DNA from: Scilla litardierei
Lineage: Eukaryota; Streptophyta; Magnoliopsida; Asparagales; Asparagaceae
Reading direction: 5' to 3'
Assembly (NCBI GenBank): GCA_030789695.1
Contig: CM061139.1
Coordinates: 202,093,641 to 202,157,640 of the forward strand
Length of the DNA stretch: 64,000 bases
The translations under genes were made by a program, and so were the position numbers. Below, piece by piece: positions 57,201 through 64,000 of this stretch (positions within the stretch are counted from its first letter, which is position 1; each line of letters starts with the position of its first letter). Below the pieces are notes generated by a model, which searched no databases, was not told the DNA's origin, and saw nothing but the letters and a program-made list of their open reading frames with translations.

Positions 57201-57369
57201 ATAAATCAACCATGGCCCATCCAATAAGCATCCATCACTATCTTACCATATTCACTACAGCAATTACTATATACACATCTCAATATATACCAGTATATAC
57301 GTGTACTACTACTATGCACACATACATCAATAGGCATACCTTAGGTACATAGGCACTAGGGTCATTACA
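54209..57369 (-). mobile_element. Solo LTR (3161 bp) of the G family, copy G2
   Basis: It starts TGTAACTCCCC and ends GGGTCATTACA on the plus map, with GTATA target duplications on both sides (54204-54208 and 57370-57374). Its first 150 bp match the reverse complement of the last 150 bp of the solo LTR at 20723-23901, so it is the same family in the opposite direction. It contains a two-copy repeat (CCCCGCCGCGCTAGCCCGTCAGGAG, about 55143-55215), a T/C-rich block near 56440-56530 and no gene. Confidence 0.93.
55143..55215. repeat. Two-copy 25 bp repeat inside solo LTR G2
   Basis: CCCCGCCGCGCTAGCCCGTC followed by AGGAG occurs twice about 47 bp apart. The LTR at 59346 has an unrelated two-copy repeat in a comparable place (about 60258-60332). 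Confidence 0.85.
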
Positions 57370-57374
57370 GTATA

Positions 57375-57698
57375 AACCTGGCCGCATTAATCAAGCTGTT
57401 GACAGTTTATCCCGAGCAATTGAGGACCAAGGTTAGTTGGAAGAAGACTATTTCTTGCTCTGTTCCTTAACAACAATCCAATGTGATTGGATTACAGAGC
57501 TAAAAAAATTGGCATTAGAGGATCCATATTATTTGGCTATTCACGAGAAAATCCAGCTGAAAGGGGGGAACTAGTCGGTATTCAAAGATGGATGGTTTAT
57601 ACTTCTATAAAGGCGGGGTGATGGTGATTCCAGACAATGAATGAATTAGCATGAAACTCTTGGAGGAACACCATAGCTCTCCATTGGGAGGTCATTCA
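57375..57698 (+). pseudogene. Continuation of the split Gypsy polyprotein
   Basis: Immediately after the second GTATA, the frame reads KPGRINQAVDSLSRAIEDQG, the RNase H-integrase connector that completes RVEY at 54208. It runs on through ITELKKLALEDPYYLAIHEK to the start of the integrase zinc finger (LLEEHHSSPLGGHS, with frame changes), where a new insert begins at 57699. Several stops are present. Confidence 0.8.
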
Positions 57699-59345
57699 TG
57701 TTGGATCTGGATCTAAGCCTAAGGGAGGGTGAATAGGCTAATAAAAAATCTTCGAGATAACACAGGCAATATTCAGCACAATCAAAAAGCCACATAGTAA
57801 AGTAAGTGCAAATAAGACAATCGTAAAGTGTATGAGAGATTTACCCCGGTTCGGTTGCCCCAACGACCTACTCTAGCCCCAAAGCAAATACTAGATTAAA
57901 TAGTATCGAGGTACAACTATAAAGAGCTACGAGCCCCAACTCTACGCTCACCAAGTTCAGTGCCACGCTCACCAAAGTGCCAAATACTACTAATCTAGTA
58001 CAAGCTCTTTCTTGACCAGCACCAACTAGTGACGACCCCAAAAACCCCAAAGTGATAGTTTAAGTACACTACAAAGATCAACAAACCAAATATCATAAAC
58101 GTAAAAAGATAATAAGTTTAGACATCTCAGTTTGTGTTGGTGTTGCAGTCTCTGTCAATTAGCACGTTGTCAGGTCCGCTCTGACGCAAATGTAGTCTCG
58201 ATCTGATGTCTGGATCTCAATTTGTGACTCCTCGAACTAGATCAACAATCACGTCTTTGTGTATAGCAATTCCAGCTCAAAGCTCGTATGATGAAGGGAT
58301 GTTCGCATAGTACCTTTCAAAAATCTTTCATGTATGTGCCCACGTCAGTGTTCCCTCAAACAAAAACTCAGCTTCTTGTCAACTTCACTCCACAACCCTA
58401 TTTCATGCAACCCTCTTCTTCACGGCAGCTTGATGTTGAACTCGCCAGCACAGGATGTATCTCGACAGCAAGATGTCGATGGCGAGGGAGGATATGCCGG
58501 TCGATAATAGTCAGATCAGCAGGAACTCCACAAGAGCTCGATGATGTACGGATGGAAGATGGCAGCAAGATGATCCGACAGCAGGGTTCTAGTCGGCGGC
58601 TTGCAGAGGTGTTGATGACCACGGCTTGATGATGATGGGGTCGGTAACAAGAATTCGATGGCATGAAGGAAGATGAACGACGACAGCCTGGGTCTTGTCG
58701 TCGACAACAAGGATGAAGTCACGGCAAGATGTAGGAGAACGTCGACGGGAGTGCGACAGCAAGGAGGCACCACCATGTCGATGGGAGTATGAAAGCGAGG
58801 AGGCACCACGCCTAGGGCATGCAGGATGACTGCTAGGGCATGTAGGAGACTCGGTGGATAGGGCATGCATGCTTCAGACTCCACGACAGCAAATGGTCTC
58901 TACGACAAGCTTATCTCTCAACGGTGGCATGGTAGCAAGCAGATCTTCACGACAGCTCGAAGGAAGACAACGTGGGGTTTGGTCAGTAGAAGACATTAGC
59001 TCGGTTCGGTAGCAACATGATGAAGATCGACGACGCGGGATAAAGTCGACAACAACGAGGTCTCTCGATAGCAAGAAAGAGTTGATGCAGCGGTCTCTTC
59101 TTGGCAACAACGAGGTCTCTCAACGATGTCATGTTATGAGGGGATGCAAGTTGATGGTGTTGCTGCTGCCGTGTGAAGGAAGAACTCCAACCGTGTGAGG
59201 AGGTGAAAGCAACGGATGTATGCTTTGTGTTGACGACAGTGGAAGCTTTAGCTTGGGATTATCTCGATGATCTGCATTGCTTTTCTTTTTGGAGATGAGG
59301 ACTTGGGGCAAGGAAATATTATAGGCTAGGGATTTCTTTGTATTT
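57699..59345 (-). mobile_element. Insert with Copia-like LTR end, partly unassigned
   Basis: It begins TGTTGGATCTGG in the integrase zinc-finger coding of the Gypsy element. Its first 300 bp (GGGAGGGTGAATAGGC; ATTTACCCCGGTTCGGTTGC) resemble, read on the minus strand, the 3' end of Copia-type LTRs that end in a TTCACCCTCCC run. The rest (58420-59340) is rich in GACAGCAAG and GGTCTCTC motifs and encodes nothing recognisable. No second end or target duplication was found. Confidence 0.4.
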
Positions 59346-60623
59346 TGTCACGTCCCGTTTCCCAGGATACCCGACATTAATAAATTTTTTTCCAAGTATC
59401 CTGAAGAGTGAGGGTGATGAGAGAGGAAAAGAAAGAGAAATGAGAAACCGAACAAGCAGGCCACTGCGCACATGCTGGGATAGTACAAGTGAAGCTTCAC
59501 AGTAATATCAAATAACACCATAAATAACTTAGATCAATAACAACATATCATATATAAAAACTTCCATTAATTTACATAGTCCAGGTACACCACTACATAT
59601 ATACCATTACTCTCACCTCGAAGACAACCATGTCACTACACAAGCTACATCTCACACCAAGTGCTACCCCTGAAACCCAACTCCAAGTCACCTCCAACCA
59701 TGCTACCTCTGTTACCTGAAAAATAGGGAGGAGCACGTCAATGCGTGCCCCAGTAGGAACCAACTTGGATTTGGAACACTATTTTAAGGATATCAATTCC
59801 ACAAAGTAAGGCAAGAGAAATAGAGTATGTGCTAAGTACAATAATGAAAATTAAATAGCTAAACAAGGGAATCATACCTGCGGTCCAATGTCGAGTTACT
59901 GCAAGAAAAGAAGTTAGCACGAATAATAATAATAATAATAACACAAGTGTTCAAGCAACCATCATCTAATAAAATAAGTGCAAGTGCCTCACGCATGACA
60001 CAGAGTCATACAGAAACAGGCAAAGGGAAGGGAAAGTGCTGCTAGCAGAAGGAGTAACACGCAAATTCTTATTTTTATAATTGAATTGATTGGAGACTTG
60101 GGTAAACTATGTGATATCAGGACCTGGACTTCATCCCAAATTTGGGGTGAATATAGCACACGACGCAGTGGACACGAGCATTGTACTACACCGGGCCTCT
60201 CAGCTCCCCCGTCCCTGGCAAGAGTGAGGATCTCCACATAATATCATAACCGCCGTATGTCCCCTCCACTCCTGGTAAAGGCGAGTGGGTATAAATATCC
60301 CCTCCACTCCCGATAAAGGCGAGTGGGTATAAATATCACATATCACATAATCATTTCCTCCAACTTCTCAGTCCAGGCCTCATATCCACAATTTACTCAA
60401 ATCCCACCTAAACCCGGGTTTTACTAACTCACCCTCATTAGAGAGGATTGAGACATATCCAATTTTATAATTTAACATCATACGCAACACGTTAGGGGTC
60501 ATGATGGCATGATGGACATATCACCTTAGTCGTCCATTATTAAACATAGGGTCATGCACTCACGTGACATGCCCTCTATCACAACGCATCATCCATTCAC
60601 AATTTCAATGTATCCATGACATT
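59346..60623 (-). repeat. Partial LTR of the G family, copy G3
   Basis: It starts TGTCACGTCCCGTTTCCCAG and shares with G1 and G2 the CCCAGGATACCCGA start and the GCAGGCCACTGCGCA block (59456-59486). Similarity cannot be followed past about 60350. It carries a two-copy repeat of TCCACTCC(T/C)GGTAAAGGCG with GTATAAATATC (about 60258-60332). The right end is uncertain and it is shorter than the full 3.2 kb copies. Confidence 0.6.
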
Positions 60624-60639
60624 CAAGCCTCTAACTTTA

Positions 60640-62166
60640 CCAATTATTGATTCGGGATATAAATTGCTTATTTTCCCCCCATTTCTGGGCATTTTATGTG
60701 TATATTGTGTTAATTTTGGCTTAATACGGGCGTATTTGTGATATTGTGAATTATTAAAGCCTATCTCTAGTTTATACATAAAATGTGATTTTTATGGACT
60801 AATTTTTGCTCCTCTTATTTTTCAGGCACTTTTGGAATTTTTCTGGATTTTCTGGAATTTTTCCAGATTTTTGGACATTGGAGCCAATTTTCGGGAATTT
60901 TGGAAGCCTACATGGCTATTCTGGAATTTTGGAAAAGATTTAAAGAAAACAAAAAAAGCCCAGAAAATAAATTTATTGTGGGCCGGCCCGCCTGGCCGGC
61001 CCACATGGGCCGCAACCGCCGCTATTTAAAAAAAATTATAAATGTTCGTTGCGGACCAGCCCACCTGGCCTGCCCGCAAATTTTCAAAGCGGCCAGCGGG
61101 CACGCGCTCCTCGCGTGCCCGCTGAGGCGGATGACGGCCGCCCGCAAACACGGGTGGCGACGCGGGTCGGGTCCCCGACCCGACCCGCTCTGCAGCAGGC
61201 GCGAGCAACGCTAATTTCGGGCGGGTCGGGCGCGATCTGGCCCGACCCGCAAGCCCATTTCGAAGCGTTTTGGGTATTTTTCGCAGCAGAGTTCATTTCC
61301 AGCGGTGTTGAGCAGTTCTTCTTGGCGTTTTGGAGTTTTTTAGGGTTTGAGGGGTTTCTTCTTCCCCAAGAGGCTAGGGGTGGAGCTTGGAGGCCATTGG
61401 ATGGTGGAGAAGCTTGAAGGAGGTGCCCAAGTGAGAGGGAAGCCTCATTTCTTGAGCGATTTGTGATCTCTTTCCTCTCTTTTGTGTAATTTTTGCATTT
61501 CTCTTTTGTATTGAACCATTGATGAATTTGTCTATGAATTCCATTCTATTTGGTATGATTGAGTAATGTGATTGCTTGTGTGGCTGTGTTGTTTGATTGT
61601 TGTTGTTGGGTTGAGAATTGTATCTCTAGCATAATTTTATTGTCTAAATTGGTGGATGAAACCCTAGAACTTTGTTTATTGGAACCCTAAGGGGAAATCC
61701 AAAGAGAGGATCATCCTAGCGGACCCTCTCTAATGTACTCAGTGTCGATTACTCTTGAGTTTCATTCATTACTTATTGCACCCCACTTGTTCGATGAAAT
61801 GCCGTATTTTCCGATTGAGCTTCCTTAGCCGGGAGATCAATTGAGTTATATTTGGGATGAATTCCCACGCCCACGGCCTCATTCACACACACCACATGAG
61901 TCCTCCTCTTGCTTGCCGATTCGGCTCTCCACCCCTAGTGCGTAGGTTAGAATTGTGTATTTCACCACACTTTTTCCCACACTCACCCCACCGTTAGTTG
62001 AGGTTGTTGAATCACGCTTTATTTTTCGTTATCGATCAAACTTGTGAATATAGAACGACTTGTCCCTGTGACCCGACCCGGTACTCACCGGTTATTTTTA
62101 TTGCATTGACACTCCTACGCTTAGGAGTGGAAGGCGTGCTCCTTGCGCGTCCTTCCGTGTCAACCA
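60640..62166 (+). repeat. 5' LTR of the Athila-like element
   Basis: AT-rich at the left, then GC-rich (60970-61260), then ending CGTGTCAACCA before the PBS. It contains a perfect 12 bp inverted repeat with a 5-base loop (61095-61123) and a U5 hairpin (CACTCCTA-CGCT-TAGGAGTG, 62109-62128). TTCTGGAATTTTCC-type repeats lie near 60830-60930. The left end is uncertain. Confidence 0.55.
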
Positions 62167-62168
62167 AT

Positions 62169-62187
62169 TGGTGCCGTTGTTGGGGAC
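62169..62187 (+). other. Primer-binding site (tRNA-Asp type)
   Basis: TGGTGCCGTTGTTGGGGAC resembles the TGGCGCCGTTGCCGGGGA form used by Athila and related Gypsy elements, with a few changes. It lies two bases after the LTR. Confidence 0.75.
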
Positions 62188-62343
62188 TAAGGTTTCTATT
62201 AGTAGCATTTTTTTTGATTGATTTCGAAAGCTTTAGTGTGATACTTCCATCTCTTATTGTGCGTCTTTCTATTTATTTATTTTCCACTTATTGAGTCTTT
62301 TGGGTTATTTATTTTCATTTTCTTGGAAATTTTTTTTTAAACC

Positions 62344-63932
62344 ATGGCATCATCTTAAAATTTTTCGGACGTTGATTTGGAGGATATCCCACTTCCGCCA
62401 TACTTTCATGGCTCAGAGTGGGAGAACCCTCATTTACATATTAAAAAATTTGAAGAATGTATGTATTCATGTCTTGGTGGGATTATTGATGACGATTGCA
62501 TATACTTTAAATTTTTTTCCCTCTTCTTTACATGATGACGCTAGATTGTGGTTTGACTCATTGTCTCTTGACTCACATTTTACTTGATTGTCATTTCAGG
62601 CTAAATTTCTCCGAGTGTTTTTGCCTATTTTTTGGAGCAAGTACAGGGGCGGCAGGCCATGGAGCAGTACATAGCGAGCTTTGCCCAAGCTGAATGGGAG
62701 GCCTACCATCAGGCTTGGCATCGGTTTACTGATTTGGTGCTTGTGTGCCCATACCAGAGCTTTCACGAGGATCATCTCATGTAGATCTTCTACACAGGAT
62801 TATCGTCATTCGGGCGAGATTTCGTGCAGATGAACTGCGGTGGGGAGTTCTTTGCTTATTCGACCGAGGATTCATGGTGTTGCCTGAGGGACCTTGCAGA
62901 GTATGAGGACACAGTCCAGCAGGTCCAGGACCAGCCTGAGGAGCCAGCTGAGGGCTCATTCCAATGCGACCATATGGAATACCAAGAGTAACCTGTGAAG
63001 AGGGTGCATTGGGGCCAAGTAGAGGAGTTTGAGCATATACAATTTGATGAGCCGGAGGAGATGGATGATGGAGTGCGTGTTGATCATGTTGATGACACGA
63101 TGCATTTTTATGTTGGTGGTGATTTTGTGGTGGATGCATGTGAAGGCACGAGCGATATGGATGATATTGGAGAGCCTGCGTTATGTTTCCCGTCTACTAC
63201 ATCCGCCCATTTTGAGGTGTACGAGTGCATGGGACGGACTGCTGAGAGAGTTTTCTTTGACGATGATGAGGATGATTTTGGCGAGGGAGTGAGTTTACAG
63301 ACCATGACGGAGCCCGAGCCAGACTTTCCTCCTACTTCAGTGCAGCAGGCCATATACCCTTCACCTCAGGATACGCACCAGACCATCATTCATGGAGATT
63401 TTCAGGATACACTTCATAGTTTGGGGAAGTCTGCGGAGCTTACACTTTCTGATAGCAAGGATGATTGCGAGATGGTTTAGTTGAGCCTGAGCCGTCGTCT
63501 CCTCCAGATTCTCTTCTGCATCCACTTCATCCTCCTCCTGAGGTAGAGTATCATGCCACACCTAGCGCCATTATTCAGGGAAGTTTCCACTATCTCTTGC
63601 ATTGCATTTCTGAAGCCCAATTTGCACTTCCGCATATTTTTGCTTCAGATTGTCGTCCATTGAATTTAAATTCTTTTATTTATTTTGACGACCCGTTTTG
63701 GAATGCTTTTGCAGAGCATGAGGACATGGCTTGGATTGATGCAGCTCGTCTCCCACATGACACATATTATCCAAAGGAGATGCTTGGAGTTGTATTGCTG
63801 GAATCCAAGGAGGTCGGTGAAGGCCTAGCTCCAAAGAAGCTGGCAAAGGAGCAAAAGGATATGATCGAGCAGTTGCCACCACCGTTATACATTCGAGATC
63901 CGCCATTTGCTAAGGTGTATTCTTTCCAATAG
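62344..63932 (+). pseudogene. Athila-like gag and acidic extension
   Basis: The ATG at 62344 is followed by a stop at codon five, then a frame reading DIPLPPYFHGSEWENPHLHI, KKFEECMYSC and IDDDCIYFKFF. A frameshift in a T run at about 62515 leads to FPSSLHDDARLWFDSL, and another leads to HQAWHRFTDLVLVCPYQSFH and MQIFYTGLSS-like sequence (62640-62820). This is the order of a plant Gypsy gag domain. The next 160 codons (62995-63480) are very acidic (FDDDEDDFGEG). A further frame change at about 63470 leads to a Pro-rich then helical tail ending at 63932. No zinc knuckle or protease is seen. It carries at least four lesions. The acidic tail has no domain I recognise. Confidence 0.65.
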
Positions 63933-64000
63933 TGTAAATAAATAAATGTTTTATTTCAGTACTTTCATATGATTTTCTTTTCTTTTCATATGCTTTTCTT

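Larger units (their letters stand above)
51156..57698 (+). mobile_element. Chromovirus-like Gypsy element, 5' LTR end to integrase start
   Basis: The element starts with a possible LTR end (CTCAACA, 51156-51162) and PBS. Gag, protease, RT and RNase H follow to 54208. A solo LTR then interrupts, and the frame resumes at 57375-57698, where it is cut at the start of integrase by another insertion. Its own LTRs are not delimited: upstream sequence to about 50640 may include the 5' LTR. Confidence 0.75.
60640..64000 (+). mobile_element. Athila-like Gypsy element, LTR and gag, continuing past the window
   Basis: It has an LTR (about 60640-62166), PBS (62169-62187), a leader and a gag-like gene to 63932. 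No pol is seen before the window ends, so whether the element is autonomous is unknown. Confidence 0.65.

Noticed and set aside
58288..59110. Several Ser/His-rich frames on both strands
   Set aside because: The sequence repeats GACAGCAAG and GGTCTCTC motifs and frames are open both ways, so it looks like transposon DNA.
62777..63139. A 120-codon His/Pro-rich minus frame
   Set aside because: It lies opposite the gag coding of the Athila-like element, which has the recognisable motifs.

Overview
This window is plant nuclear DNA dominated by LTR retrotransposons. It contains one host gene that I can read with confidence. The GC-rich exons of that gene and its resemblance to the grass MST3 type of sugar transporter suggest a monocot, but this is inference. 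No rRNA, tRNA, CRISPR or prokaryotic feature was seen. Many coding remnants carry stops and frameshifts, and most of the window is nested transposon.

Layout from left to right. 1-7950 is a very young, coding-free, Copia/Sirevirus-like element on the minus strand whose left LTR is cut by the window edge. It sits in the chromodomain tail of a Del/Tekay-type Gypsy element (7952-8116) whose 3' LTR is 8161-11197. That element in turn abuts a minus-strand LTR fragment (11198-12045), which interrupts an antisense ORF of a Tat-lineage Gypsy element with LTR 12642-13365. A Tat-like RT-RNase H remnant follows (13370-14045). The host gene, a four-exon STP/MST monosaccharide-H+ symporter, occupies 15165-17849 on the minus strand.

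19582-26885 is a second Tat-like element on the minus strand. In order it has a 3' LTR, an antisense PF04195-like ORF split by a solo LTR (20723-23901, target duplication TAAGG), and a tandem-repeat array. 27050-28434 is the LTR and leader of a truncated Copia element. 28510-29590 is an old LTR. 29882-30364 is a short Helitron, followed directly by a second Helitron-like start. 31295-35235 is a third Tat-like element on the plus strand, with a repeat array, an antisense ORF and a 3' LTR. A related LTR lies at 35514-36165.

36170-40690 is mostly unassigned and may include the 3' exons of an unknown gene on the minus strand. 40696-43600 is a truncated short-LTR Copia element (minus). 45020-49015 is a decayed Copia polyprotein (plus). 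51156-57698 is a chromovirus-like Gypsy polyprotein (plus) split in RNase H by a solo LTR (54209-57369, target duplication GTATA). 57699-60623 holds further LTR pieces. 60640-64000 is the LTR, primer-binding site and gag of an Athila-like element.

The most interesting biology is in the two Tat-like elements at 20 kb and 32 kb. In opposite orientations, each carries an ORF antisense to the element with the same 70-72 nt GT-AG gap after the same motif and its own TATA-like box. Each also carries a tandem array whose units share a core sequence. The host gene is a plasma-membrane hexose importer with no visible functional link to its transposon neighbours.
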